From Pilaira anomala (taxonomy: Eukaryota > Mucoromycota > Mucoromycetes > Mucorales > Mucoraceae): a DNA stretch of 64,000 bases. The stretch spans positions 62,001-126,000 of the forward strand of contig JAIXMQ010000071.1 in the NCBI GenBank assembly GCA_025716855.1, written 5' to 3'. The notes beneath the pieces were generated by a model. It was not told the DNA's origin and did no database searches. It saw nothing but the letters and a program-made list of their open reading frames with translations. This document shows, one piece after another, positions 1 through 11,605 of the stretch (positions are counted from its first letter, which is position 1; each line of letters starts with the position of its first letter). The translations under genes were made by a program, and so were the position numbers.

Positions 1-353
1 CTTCTTCTTTTCCCCTGCTAATACATATATACACACACACACACACACAATTTTTTTTTAAATTAAACAATACACACTTAAAAAAAAAAAGCATTCTCCG
101 CTTAACTCTATTTAATTTTGTCCTGGTCTTAACCTTTTTTTTTTTTATAAAGTGACGTTTTTATCTGAATATAGTAAAGTATGTATGTAGCGTCCTTTTA
201 ACCGGCGTTCATGCAAAACATGTCATTATCTAGGTATAACTTTTATAGGAACCAGGAAAATATAGATATTACAAAATATATACAGTAGTAGTTTATATAT
301 AAAAAAAAAATATTAAAAAGGTAATATACATATATTAATTATAAAAGGAGTGG

Positions 354-393
<40 letters not shown>

Positions 394-406
394 TAAGAAT
401 AAATAT
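1..406. other. Intergenic, AT-rich, microsatellites
   Basis: No coding signal seen. It contains a (CA)n run near 31-49, several poly-A/T tracts and an (ATA)n/(TAA)n microsatellite at about 354-391, directly downstream of the stop of the minus-strand DUF1206 gene and therefore probably in its 3' UTR or flank. Confidence 0.6.
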
Positions 407-1708
407 CTATACACGAGTATCATTTGCATTTGTTGTGTCATTTACATTTGGCGTAGTAGTAGTAGTGCCATTTACATTTGGCGTAGTAGTAGTAGTGTCA
501 TTTGCATTTGCTGTAATAGAACCCGAGGAGGAACTGCCGCTGATACTGGCACTAGTAATACTACCAGGTTTCACTTCTTCATTATTAAATGCCGAGATAC
601 GACTTGGAGGAGGTGTTGGAAAGTACTTATAATAAACATTCGATAAAGCAAATACAGCATAAATCACTAAACATACACCAAGTAAACCCATAAAGAATCT
701 TCCACCGCCTGAAGTAGATAATTTACCTACAGCAGCAGCCACCATATTCTTATTGCCCGATTCATTTCGATTTGCCAAGGAATCCCAAAAGAATCCCGAC
801 ATGGTTCCAAATAACATGGCACGACCTGCAAAGCCAATTCGACCGAGGGTATGTACCAAGAAAGCTTCCCATTTTCTTGCATCGGGCTCACTCGTCTTGA
901 GATCACGAATAAAGTTACCAGTGATTGCATTAATAATCTGTGTAAAAAATGCAATTAAAAATGCAATAGCAATAATACCGACACCTGCTGAACCAAGCGT
1001 GGTCTTTGTCCAAGAGGCAGGAAATTCTTGACTGGAGGCTGCAAACTGTTGTTCTTCTGCAGTTTGAAAAAGCATTTGAAAGATATAGTAGGCATAGGCT
1101 GTGTATACACATCCACTGACAAAAGGTGAAAGTCTGTATCGAAAGAAATTCTTCTTTTTTCCAAATGATGCATCACTTCCTTGACCTGTAATTGCTTCCC
1201 ACATTCTAAAAAAATGAAGAAAAAAGTTAGTGATACAGTTATAGTTATTGTTCAAGTTTTTTTTTTTTTTTTTTTTTAACAAAAAAAAAAAAAGACTTTA
1301 CCTCCAGAAAATATACATACATAAACCTACTGCCATAACAACTAGAATAGATTTACCAACTTTTGGAATACCACCCAATAGCAAAAAAGCTCCTTGAGGT
1401 GATTCATTTCCTTCACTGCCGTTGGGTGTAGGTGCGCCTGATAAATTAGTTAAGGTCAATACACCGATACAGCCATACACAACTGCTTTGGCTGTAAATC
1501 CAAGTCTTCCAACCCATTTCAATAATGGCTTATATCGTTCTCGAACACCACCTTCATAAAATTTAAGGTCTCTTTCACTAACGGCTTCAATTGATAAATT
1601 TGATGATGGTACTGGTGAAATAACTTGTTCTTTATTGCTTAATCCATTTTCTTCATCTTCTACTATTTTCTTTTTTGGTCGTAATTTATTTTTTATACTA
1701 TTAAACAT
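407..1708 (-). CDS. DUF1206 family multi-pass membrane protein
   Basis: Two exons, 1708-1302 and 1205-407, joined across a 96-nt GT-AG intron (1301-1206); 401 aa. After a charged N-terminus of about 65 residues, the protein shows repeated hydrophobic segments, each starting with a Gly-rich stretch (GRLGFTAKAVVYGCIG near residue 82; GRIGFAGRAMLFG near 265). This is the pattern of DUF1206, a mostly bacterial and fungal membrane family of three two-helix units, about six helices in all. The second unit spans the splice junction, which supports the intron. The C-terminus, after a TPPPSR segment, is a Thr/Asn-rich tail with a short DNA tandem repeat (435-494). The biochemical function of the family is unknown. 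The ATG at 1708 is chosen because it is the first in frame after upstream stops and it precedes a typical polar leader. Confidence 0.85.
435..511. repeat. 30-bp tandem repeat in DUF1206 coding tail
   Basis: Two near-identical 30-bp units (435-464 and 465-494) followed by a third, diverged partial unit. On the minus strand they encode the repeated N-D/G-T-T-T-T-T-P-N-V unit at the C-terminus of the DUF1206 protein. Unit length is a multiple of three, so copy-number change keeps the frame. Confidence 0.85.
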
Positions 1709-2156
1709 TTTATTTTATTATCAAGTAAAAAAGAGAGATAGAAAAAAAAAAAAAAGGAACCAAATATATTTTTATCTGATTGTTGAAAATTGAGGCCCTT
1801 TAAATAACCTTTTTTAATATTATTATTCCTTTAAAGGCCGTCATAATGACGTAGAGTCAAAGGCACAAGGAAAGAACCCTTTTTGTTCAGTGATTTGTTT
1901 TCTATTTCAACGAGTCATAATTATGGAAAATTATGCTTGTTTTAGGAAATAGATTTTTTATTCTTCTATTTCCATTCTTTTTAATTACAAATGGTATTTT
2001 ATTTATTTTCTATAATGTAGTGTAACTTTCGTAACTACATCATAAATGCTGTCATCTTCAAACGGTGATACAAATGTATTAAGCTTATTAAGTTCAAAAT
2101 GAAATAGTACATGTCATCATCATCAACAATGAACGTAGGTCTAGCTTAATTTTCCC

Positions 2157-2190
<34 letters not shown>

Positions 2191-2453
2191 TGAGATCTTC
2201 CCGATTATTTTAAACTATCTAACACATGAACCTTGAATCTTGGTATTTATTGATACTCACTGAGATTTAAATCAGGAACTCACCGATGGATTGACTTGAC
2301 ACAAAAAGTGGAAATGATGCTTTTTTTTTTGTTGAGAGAATCCATATATTGATTGGTTCAATTTCACCCCAATATTCGTTTTTTTTTTTTTTTTTTGGAA
2401 GTGAGAGGGAACCCCCCAAATTAATATCAATTTTTTTTTCTTTCATCAACAAC
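1709..2453. other. Intergenic, divergent promoter region
   Basis: About 745 bp between the divergently transcribed DUF1206 gene and the enoyl-CoA reductase gene. It holds an A-tract of about 30 nt near 2158-2188 and T-tracts just upstream of the reductase ATG. No gene recognised. It presumably carries both promoters, but no specific site is claimed. Confidence 0.5.
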
Positions 2454-3486
2454 ATGAAGGTTACTATTGCATCGCGTCAAAAGTCCTCCAAGTTTCCAGT
2501 TACTTTGGAACTTGAAGGCACTGCCGAGACATTAAAAACTTTGGATATTTCGAAAGCACTTTCAAAAAAATACCCTAAATACTACCCTGACCGTCAACGT
2601 TTGACTACAGAAGATAAGAAGGTCTTGGATTCCGACAAGACCCTTAAAGAACAAAGTATTGACGAGTCTACCACCATTTACTTTAAAGATCTCGGCCCTC
2701 AAATTGGTTGGCGTACTGTCTTCTTGATCGAGTATGGAGGTCCTTTATTGATCCACCCCATCTTTTATTACCTTTCTCAATTCATTTACGGTCAAACTTT
2801 TCAACATTCACCTATGCAAGTCGCTACTTATTATATGGTCATGCTTCATTTCTTGAAACGTGAGCTCGAGACCTTATTCGTTCATCGTTTCTCTCACGGC
2901 ACCATGCCTTTCATGAACGTCTTCAAGAACTCAGCTCATTATTGGTTCTTGTCAGGTATCAATCTTGCTTTCTGGGTATATGGTCCTTGGTTCGCTCAAG
3001 GTAAGGCTGCTGGTGTCCGTAACGATGTTTGGATTTATGGTTCTGTTGCCGTTTGGGCTGTAAGTATATATACATATAAGAGGGAGATAAAGAGAGATTA
3101 ATTAGTTTTTTTAATAGTGGGCTGAACTTTCTAATTTAATGACACATATCACTCTTCGTAACTTGCGTCCTCCCGGAACTCGCGTTCGTGCAATTCCTTA
3201 CGGTTACGGTTTTGATCTTGTCTCATGTCCCAACTACTTTTTCGAGTTTGTTGCTTGGACCGCTGTCTGTTTCCTTACAACCAGCTGGAGTGGTAAGTTT
3301 TATAAAGACATTTCAAAAAATTAAGTATATAATTAATATTTTTTTTTTTTTATAATAGCTTTCCTTTTCAACATTGTTGCTACTGGTCAAATGTACGTTT
3401 GGGCCGTTAAGAAGCACAAGAACTATAAGAAGGAGTTCAAAGATTATCCTCGTAACAGAACTTCCATGATTCCCTTTATTGCATAA
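2454..3486 (+). CDS. TSC13: Very-long-chain trans-2-enoyl-CoA reductase
   Basis: Three exons: 2454-3059, 3118-3292 and 3359-3486; 302 aa, the usual size of TECR/Tsc13. This enzyme performs the last, NADPH-dependent step of the ER very-long-chain fatty acid elongation cycle. Residues 1-80 form the N-terminal ubiquitin-like region typical of TECR. It is followed by membrane segments, the conserved run HFLKRELETLFVHRFS, and the C-terminal steroid 5-alpha-reductase-type domain with a PNYFFEFVAW segment carrying the conserved Tyr. The end, YPRNRTSMIPFIA, matches the family's conserved terminus. Start: the ATG at 2454 begins MKVTIASRQ, the ubiquitin-like fold. An in-frame ATG at 2349 would add a homopolymer-encoded Phe/Ser stretch and is rejected. 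Both introns are short (58 and 66 nt). The second ends in a T-rich tract before AG. Confidence 0.95.
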
Positions 3487-3537
3487 ATAACATTTTTTTT
3501 AAAAAAAAAAACAAATTTTATAAACGAGAAAAGTTAC

Positions 3538-5032
3538 TCTCTTGAATTAAATATTTGCCCAAATTCAACTAATACACTTTCAATTGTCTTTTTAAAAGCA
3601 GCTGCATCAGTTTCCTTGCTTCAAACTATCAGTAACTTGGGTACTTATAAACTGAAGTTTTCTAAAGTAGTATCATTTTTAATTGATTCCCTACAGATAA
3701 AAAAAAAAAAAAAAAGTTTACTTGAATATATGTATAACCTTAATAAAACGGCTCCAATTACTTATTTGACAATAATTTCATCTACTGACGAATGCTTTTT
3801 TTTTTCTGAAAAAAAAAAAGGGGGGGAGGAGACGTAGTTAAAACCTTACTTCTCCATTCACACGAGCACATCCATTATTCTCTTTAATAAGCTTTAAAGC
3901 GTTATCAAACCATCAGTTTCTACCGTTTCTTCCATGATAAAAATTAATAATGGGCTCTTCCGTATCTAAAGAAGTGCTGTGATCATCTAATAAACAAACC
4001 GCAAAGAGAGATGTATGAATTCTCTTGAATGTATTTGCATTGATTGCATATTTTTCCATTTGTTCACGAATCTTTTTTATATGTATTAGCCTTTCATTTT
4101 TTTTGTATGTTTTTTTTCAACTTACAGGTCCCTAAACATCATGATATTCAGTTGTCAATAGACCCACATTTATTTGTCGTTGATCAACAGGAGTCTCCTC
4201 AACTTATTGAATCACTTGCCATAATTGCCTAAAACCCTAAATATGAGCCATATTTCCTTAAATCTTAAGAAAATATTTAAATTATCTTTCTAATGCAGTG
4301 ATCGAACACAATTTGCCAATCACTTGTACATTAAATATTTGGTTTTTATAAATCAAATTAATAAACTCGGATAAGCAAGGTCACTGATTAAATGATTTAT
4401 CACATCCCGAAGCTGCAATACGTGAACTACCAAATAGATTCTTTAACTGATCCATACAAACAGGTCACGACCTTGTAACATCAGATGAAATTTCTTCGCT
4501 ACATGTAACAAATATTAGTAAATATTTTATCTATCTATCTATATACGCACATCCATTCATTTTTTTTTTTTTTTTTTTTTTTTTACTTGTTGACTCCATT
4601 TGAATAATCTATTAAACAAGCGATAGTAACTGCAGATCGGCGTACCTGGAACTCAGTTATTTTGTCTTCTTTTGCTTGATTCTCAAGTCCATTAAGTGGA
4701 TTGGGAAGCTCCAGAACCAGAAATTTGTATTAATCAAAGTAGGCATAGGATTTCCAAGGTAATCCTATTTTACCCAGATTTCGTTCAAATAGTTCGATCC
4801 TTTTGCCTTCTCCATCTCATGTATAACATGTAATCTCTGTTGTAGCTTATCCGCTAGACCGTTAGGATAAAAGAACCGGTCTACTTCTTTTCTGCAGTTT
4901 TTCGTACTCGGTAGCAGAAAGTAAAGGAAGTAAATTAAGTTTATGACCCGTAGATGTTGGTTGAAGGTCCGGGATAGGTAAACAAGGTAACTAATATTGA
5001 TTAGAGAAAGTCTTTGTAGAACGGCTTATCAT
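3538..5032 (-). pseudogene. Decayed carnitine acyltransferase copy
   Basis: Minus-strand relic of a third tandem carnitine acyltransferase, closest to copy B (8537-10794). Recognisable pieces in order: the N-terminal LP.LPIPDL region (about 5032-4870), interrupted by a TAG before it and then a frameshift with further stops; a DYSNGVNK exon end near 4590-4620; a G.SRIAASGCD-like exon near 4400-4440; the central 'enoyl' exons near 4130-4220 and 3840-4080; a rudiment of the catalytic-His exon near 3750-3795, reading HSSVDE then a stop. Only the last 25 or so codons of the long C-terminal exon remain (3538-3620), so about 700 bp encoding the carnitine-binding half are missing. The exon order and intron positions of the intact copies are kept, so it arose by DNA-level tandem duplication, not retroposition. 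Confidence 0.85.
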
Positions 5033-6015
5033 GCTCCTAAATATAAAAAGTTAGAATAACGATATTTAGCATAGTTTGCTGGGGGGGGGGGTTTACTAAC
5101 TTGACAGACATATTCTCAAGTAAAAATTAAAAAAAAAAAAAAGATGAATATAAAGTTTCTATTACATATCAGTTTTATTATGATAACAATAAGAGTAAAA
5201 GATGCATAATACTTGACCATGGAATCTAATCGAACTTTAATAGTTTGCTTACCATTAAATTTGAAATTAATAAAGTATGCGCTGTGCATACTGTACTTTA
5301 TTCTAAATACATACATCATCATGCTTTATGTGCTTGAGCTCTCGCAAGATCTATTTACATATAACTGCTTAACAACAGTTTCAAATATACAATATAGGTT
5401 TTTACTGTTTTTTTGAAGATTATTTTTTATTTTATCCGATTTGTACCACAATTTTTGAAACAAAATGTTCTATGTATGACTAAAAATATTATAAAAATAC
5501 TTTGATCTGCTTGATTGTACATAACTACATATGACTCTCATCCTCCCATACATTGAATGCGTATATATCTCTTATAATAAATCACAGGTATAAAAATTAC
5601 ATCTGTAAATATAGATACAAGTTTTTCTGACCTCAAATTTATCGTTTCACATTTGAACAATAGCTATAGCATATTTTTACCCTAAAATACTCAAGATAGA
5701 AGTATTTTATTTATACTTTATTAGATATACGGCTTAAGTGCACGAGTAGTTGCATTCTAGTCACATAAGCTTAGTTTAAAAACCCAATTAATTGAAACAA
5801 CACTGCTGAAATATGATATATGGCAATATACTAAATCTTTCAGATAGTTAACACGTAATAATACTAAATTCACTATTTAGTTACAAGTAAATAGCTATTT
5901 TTATTCTCTCGTTTATATATTATTACTACGAAAATATGTGTATCCATTTCTTACAAATTACCGCCTAACAATATTTTTATATGTTAAAAAAAAAAAGATT
6001 GTGTATATACATATT

Positions 6016-8204
6016 TTATTTTTTAATCAAATATCTTTCTGCAACATCTCCAAATTCGTCAAGCACACTTATAAACTCCTTTCGAAACGCACTAGATTCG
6101 GTGTCTTTACACGACTTATATGAGCTAAAACTTGCTCTTATTCTCTCTTTACCAATTGCATAGCTTGATGCATACCCTTCAGGCACTATCGCTGCATACC
6201 CTCCCCACGCATGATCACCTGGAGATGTATTCGTAGCACATATCGCCCACCTCTGTGATTTCTCGTAAGAAGGATCCATAAATATTTCTGCTTCTTCAGA
6301 TTTGGATTCCTCTAATGTCATTTGACGCATCAGCCCCAGTAAATAATGATCAACTCCATTCCCATTACTCGCCGCACGTATATTCTCCAAATGCGTGTTG
6401 AATGCTCTATCAAATAAACTTAGTTTATCTCGCATCTGAACTTCCCTATCTTCCCAAGCTTTTACAAAATTGACTGAATCCATTGAACAGACTCGAATGA
6501 CATCTACACGTCCTGCCTGAAACTTTCTTGTAGAAGCCCATTCAACTGTACCACAGGGTTTACCGTTCAGTCGATAGTAAGCAAGTTGATATGCCATTTG
6601 AAACCAAGCATCTGAGCTGCACTTGGCTTCCTTTATTTTGTTAGAGCCGTACCCATCATAACAAAGTAGCACTGCGTCTAAATTAGAGATCAATTTAATT
6701 ACATTTTTTTGTGCTGTTTCTATCGCTTGATTTACGCTAGGAGAGACCTCCCATCTTAATAGTGTAGGTCTTTCCAAATTGAAATTAGCGTTATTTGACA
6801 TTGCATCTGCTATAGTAGACTCCCTAAAAAAAATTTATAAGTATCTTAATTCTTTTTAAACATAAGCTAACATATTCCCTTACTTTGCTAAAATATAATC
6901 CAATATATGAGAAGGAACTACTGCTTCAGCAGGAGAATGCTACTATTATGTTAGAGCAATACAGATATGTTGAAAAAAAAAAATATGGACTTACTTCTCC
7001 ATTAACACCAGCACGTCCATTATTCTCCACAATAAACTGCAAAGCTTTATCTGCCCATCGATTATTGCCATTTTTAGAATGGATAATATTATGCGAGGAA
7101 GATTCTAGATCTAAAGGAGAACTATAATCATCCAAAGAAAGCATAAATAAGGAATCATCAATCGCCTTGAACGATTTTGAATTTATGGTTTGATTTTCCA
7201 TCTTATCTCGAATCTTCAGCTTTGTTAGTTTTTTTAAAACATGCATCAAGTATAATTTTATACTTACAGGACCCCAAGTATCACGATGCTCAGTAGTTAA
7301 TAAGCCAACTGATGGCTGACGTTGCTCAACAGGTGTTTCTTCAACTTGTTGTACCACTTGCCACAATTGTCTAAAGGTAAATAAAAAAAAAACTTTCATG
7401 AATTCTCCTTTCTCTACACACATGATACGTTTTAAAGGAAAATATTTACCTTTCTAATGCATTGACCGAGCACGTTTCACCATGATTTCCAATCACTTGA
7501 ACATTAAATATTTGATTCTTATACATTACATTGATATGTTTAGATAAACAAGGCCACTGACTTGAAATTCTATCACAACCTGATGTTGCAATACGCGAAG
7601 TACCAAATAGACATTTCAATTGGCGCATACAACTAGGTCCTAATTTTGTTACCTCAGGAGAAATCTCCTCACTAGCAATAAAACAAATAAGTACCTACTC
7701 GCATAATTAACAATTTTACTCCTACTTGTTAATCTGGTTCGAATAATCGACTAATCCAGCAATAAAACGAGCAGATCTCTGTATTTGAAACTCTGTCACC
7801 ATTTTTTGCTCACTTCCTTTTCCCAGCCCGGCAACAGGATCGCGAAACTGTCCCCACCAATTTCCATGTATCATAGTAGGAACACGATTGGCAAGAAACT
7901 CCTTTTTTACCCAAAGTGTATATAACCAGTTTAAACCTTTTGAAGCCTCTTGATCGTCCAAAACTTGTAACCGGTTCCTTAACTCTTCACCAAGCCCATT
8001 AGGTCGAAAAAATCGATCGATTTTCTTACTTGCTTCTTCATACTCGGGAGCAGACAAAAATGGAACCAAACTACGTTTATAACGAATTGCGGTGAGCTGA
8101 TTATTGGGTATAGGTAACCGAGGCAACAAGTGTTGATAGGAGAATGTCTTTGGCTTGTAGGAACTACCTATCAAAGATTTACTAGCTTGGAGTAAATTCG
8201 ACAT
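6016..8204 (-). CDS. Carnitine/choline-type acyltransferase, diverged copy A
   Basis: Six exons: 8204-7726, 7671-7450, 7370-7268, 7213-6995, 6939-6884 and 6823-6016; 628 aa, normal for the choline/carnitine O-acyltransferase family (Carn_acyltransf). The family fold is intact: LPRLPIP near residue 25, GLLTTEHRDTW near 258, and the catalytic His at residue 342 in EHSPAEAVVP. However, the substrate-site motifs are changed. At the position of mammalian CrAT Tyr452 there is Val453. The TET/TDT motif reads V466-D-V468 in GRVDVIR. The Arg of DRHLLG (CrAT Arg518) is His519. The STS motif reads C-A-T (555-557). Copy B keeps all four. The frame is fully open and splice sites are good, so this looks like a working enzyme with altered acceptor specificity rather than a dying copy. 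It lacks copy B's first intron and has a shorter N-terminus (MSNLLQASKS), with no clear PTS1 at the C-terminus (YLIKK). Confidence 0.9.
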
Positions 8205-8315
8205 TTTTTGTTTAGAAAATAAAATAAAAAACGTTTGATAAAGGATTTTCACGCATTATATATCAACACTTTGCATTAAAAAGGCGCAGTGACATGCATC
8301 GTTATTTTATATAGC

Positions 8316-8323
8316 CTTATATA
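8316..8323 (-). promoter_or_regulatory. Possible TATA-like element of copy A
   Basis: On the minus strand this reads TATATAAG about 112 nt upstream of the chosen ATG of acyltransferase copy A. Position and sequence fit a TATA box, but the region is AT-rich and such octamers are expected by chance. Confidence 0.25.
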
Positions 8324-8536
8324 TGTAAAAAGTAAGACTGTTTTAAAGGCATCTTCCTAAATTAGTGGCATATGCATGAGAAAGTATTGTTCCGTTAGAC
8401 ATGCCGGCCGAAACCAAGTTATAGTAATTCAGGATGATATAAGCCTTCAGCTTACTTGTTTCTAGTTATTACTAGAAACATTTAAAACAGAGTAATTTAG
8501 CTGCTATCATAACAACTGTAGCAAAAATATTTTATT

Positions 8537-10794
8537 TTATTTCTTGATTAAATATCTTTCAGCAACATCTCCAAATTCATCAAGGACTCCTTTAACAGTC
8601 TTTCTAAAAGTACTTGAATCTGTATCTTTATAGGAGTTCCAAGAAGTAATACTTAATCTAACACGTTCTTTTCCAATAGCGTAATTAGATCCGTAACCTT
8701 CAGGTACAACTGCTCCAAATCCACCCCAGGCCAAATCACCAGGTGACGTATTCGAAGTAGACAATAACCAGTATTGAGATCCCCAATATGAAGGATCTTG
8801 GAAAATAGCAGCTCCCTCAGACTCGGCTTCCTCTGGTGTCATTTGACATCTCAAACCCAATAAATGACGATCAACACCGTGTCCATTACTAGCGGCCTTC
8901 ATGTAATCCATATGAGATCCAATAGCCTTTTCAAACAAGCCTAATTTTTCCGACATGGATTTATCCTTATCCTCCCAAGCCTTGGTAAATGCAACTGTAT
9001 CTACTGAGCAAGTACGTACGGTTTCTGTACGACCTGCACGAAACTTCCGAGTGGATGCAGATTCATAAGTAGGACATGACTTGCCGTATTGCCTATAATA
9101 AGCAAGTTGATAGACCATTTGAAGCCAACCATCTGGGCTGACTTTAGCTTCCTTCATCTTGTTGGATCCATAATCTTCATAATGGAGCAAAACACTATCT
9201 AAATCAGCAATTAATTTGGATGCATTCTTCTCTGCAGTTTCAATGGCTTGGCCTAGGTTACTAGAGATTTCCCATTTTAATAAATTAGGTTTTTCTAAGT
9301 TGGAAACAGCTCCAGTGGACATAGTGTCTTGAATAGGCTCTCTATACATTTATTTTAGTTTTCTATTGAGTTTTTTTTAAAAAAAAATGAAATGAGGCTT
9401 ACTTCATTAAAATATCATCAACAATACGAGAAGGAATAACGGCATCAGCAGGAGAATGCTAAAAAAAAAAAGAACTAAATAACTGAACTTAAATCGCCAC
9501 TAAAAAAAGAAAGTAAAACTCACTTCTCCATTAATACCAGCACGACCATTATTTTCTACTATAAACTGTAAAGCCTTATCAAACCATCTGTTTCTACCAT
9601 TTCTAGCATGAAAGATATTACGGTGAGCAGAGTCCAAATCTAAAGGAGAGCTATAATCATCTAAACAAAAGACAAAGATAGAATCATCAATGTTCTTTAG
9701 CGACTTTGCATTCACTGCTTGTTTCTCCATTTGCTCGCGAATCTTTGTATACCTATTAGTTTCTTCGTTGTATGCGTATTTATTTTTAGTGACTTACAGG
9801 TCCCCAAGTATCACGATGCTCAGTAGTTAAAACACCAACTGGTGGTTGACGTTGTTCAATAGGAGTCTCTTCAACCTGTTGAACTACTTGACGTAATTGA
9901 CTATAGAAAAAGCTTTAGATAAGTACGTCTTTTTTTCCCACGTCTGTTAAAACTATTTACCTTTCCAATGTCTTTACAGGTACAGTTTCTCCGTGAGGTC
10001 CAATCACTTGTACTTCAAAAATTTGATCTTTATAAATTACATTAATATGTTTAGCTAAACAGGGCCATTGAGTCACCACTTTATCGCATCCAGAAGCTGC
10101 AATACGTGAAGTACCAAACATGTTCTTCAACTGATGCATACAAAAAGGACCTGAGCGAGACATATCTGGAGGAATTTGCTCACTAAAGAAATTAAATTCA
10201 CTTAGAACACATAAATATACCCTTTTAAAAGTTCAACTTACTTATTGACTCGATTAGAATAATCTACCAAACCAGCAATCATACCAGCAGACCGGTTCAA
10301 CTGGAACTCCGTAACTTGTCCATCCTGAGCTCCCTTTCCAAGCCCAGTAACAGGATCACGAAATTGGTTCCACCAATTCACATTAATCAAGGTAGGAATA
10401 CGATACTCAAGATACCCCTTTCTTAACCAAAGTTGATCTAACCAATTCAACCCTTTAGCTGTCTCTTGATCATCCAAGGCATGTAATCGTTGTTGTAATT
10501 TCTCGGCTAATCCGTTAGGTTTAAAGAAATTATCTACCTTCTTACTCACGCTCTCGTGTTCGACAGCAGATAAAAGAGGAAGTAAACTACGTTTATAACG
10601 CACTGAAGTTAACTCCAAGTCTGGGATAGGTAACCGAGGTAAAATGGATTGGTTTGAAAAAGTCTTTGTTGCTGCTTGCGTGTTATAGGAACGACTGACC
10701 CAAGGTCTTTTATAGCTTGTTAGTTACTGTGATATAACCGAGTTTATTTCGATTTTTACCTGGTTTGGCGTAAAGCATGTTGATAGACCGACAT
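8537..10794 (-). CDS. CAT2: Carnitine O-acetyltransferase, canonical copy B
   Basis: Seven exons: 10794-10760, 10706-10242, 10182-9961, 9900-9798, 9742-9524, 9458-9403 and 9341-8537; 634 aa. It transfers short acyl groups between CoA and carnitine, moving acetyl units between peroxisome, cytosol and mitochondrion. Motifs: LPRLPIPDL near residue 32, GVLTTEHRDTW near 266, catalytic His349 in EHSPADAVIP, Tyr459 in TYESAST, T472-E-T474 in GRTETVR, Arg525 in DRHLLG, and STS at 561-563. All of the known carnitine-contact positions are kept. The start begins MSVYQHALRQTRPWVSRSYN, Arg-rich without acidic residues, and looks like a mitochondrial presequence with a plausible processing site near R-S-Y. 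The C-terminus is YLIKK, so no PTS1 is seen. Five of the six introns match copy A exactly in position; exons of 222, 103, 219 and 56 nt are equal in both copies. Confidence 0.94.
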
Positions 10795-11202
10795 TTTTCT
10801 TTTTTTTCTTTTTTTTTTTACAAAAAAAAAAAAGGTACGAAAAAGAAAAAGAAAAAATGAGAAAAAAAAGGGTGAGAAAGTGCATTATAAAGCTTCCATG
10901 TGATTATTTCGGACTAAACCACCGTCACTCAATGTTACACGTATAACGTTAATGCAAAAACCTTGTTCCATTTGAATTATATACTCGATTTTGCGTTAGA
11001 ATCCTTTTTGTTATTTATTTATCATAGTCCCAGTTAACTACCTCACAAGTTTATAGTATGAAAGCTGTCAAATCAGCTACAACAGCTAAGCCGGGTCGTT
11101 CCTAGACCAGCAATCATTTTGTTTTTGTTTGGGATTATGTGGAATATACTAAGCCAGTCTTTGAAAGGTAAAAAATTAAACATCACCTAATTTTCCTAAT
11201 AC
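10795..11202. other. Promoter side of copy B, no gene seen
   Basis: About 400 bp upstream of acyltransferase copy B. It begins with T-rich and A-rich tracts (10795-10870) and then mixed AT-rich sequence up to the inverted-repeat element. No coding feature recognised. Confidence 0.5.
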
Positions 11203-11605
11203 AGGAAGCTCCATCACCAACGTAATTCTTTTCCCCAAAGCCATCCAGTTTATTTTTAAAAACAAACGAGCCCTTCTGAAGTTGCCATTGTATTAAGGTA
11301 TGCTATGATACGTGTTTACTGACTTTATTTATTTATTTTTTTGATGAAGAAGCAAAGGTTTCGACAAAAAAGTTTCAGCCAATCAAATCATCTAAAAAAG
11401 TTAAAAATTATACTTTTTCTTATATTTAAGATGCCTGCTATAAAAAGACCTTTCCTGATCGAAAAAATAATTAAGTCCAGTAAAGACGAAGACTTACGTA
11501 GGGACTTTGGTACCGTGACGCAGTGGTAATCTCAAAAGAGCTCGTTTGTTTTTAGAAAGAAGCTTGGTGCTTTTGGGGGAAAGAATGGGTTGGCGATGGA
11601 GTTTC
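11203..11605. mobile_element. MITE-like element with long imperfect terminal inverted repeats
   Basis: The left arm (11203-11281) and right arm (11530-11605) are imperfect reverse complements over about 75 bp. The perfect core is AAAAACAAACGAGC at 11258-11271 against its reverse complement at 11540-11553. Flanking matches include GCTCCATCACCAAC versus ACTCCATCGCCAAC and CCCCAAAGC versus CCCCAAAAGC. Similarity may extend outward to about 11180 and 11630. The centre has no transposase; a 62-codon reading frame inside it (11341-11529) shows no known domain. Size and structure fit a non-autonomous DNA transposon. Target-site duplications were not identified. Confidence 0.65.

Noticed and set aside
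11341..11529. 62-codon frame inside the inverted-repeat element
   Set aside because: No transposase motif; it ends at the right arm and is too short to support.
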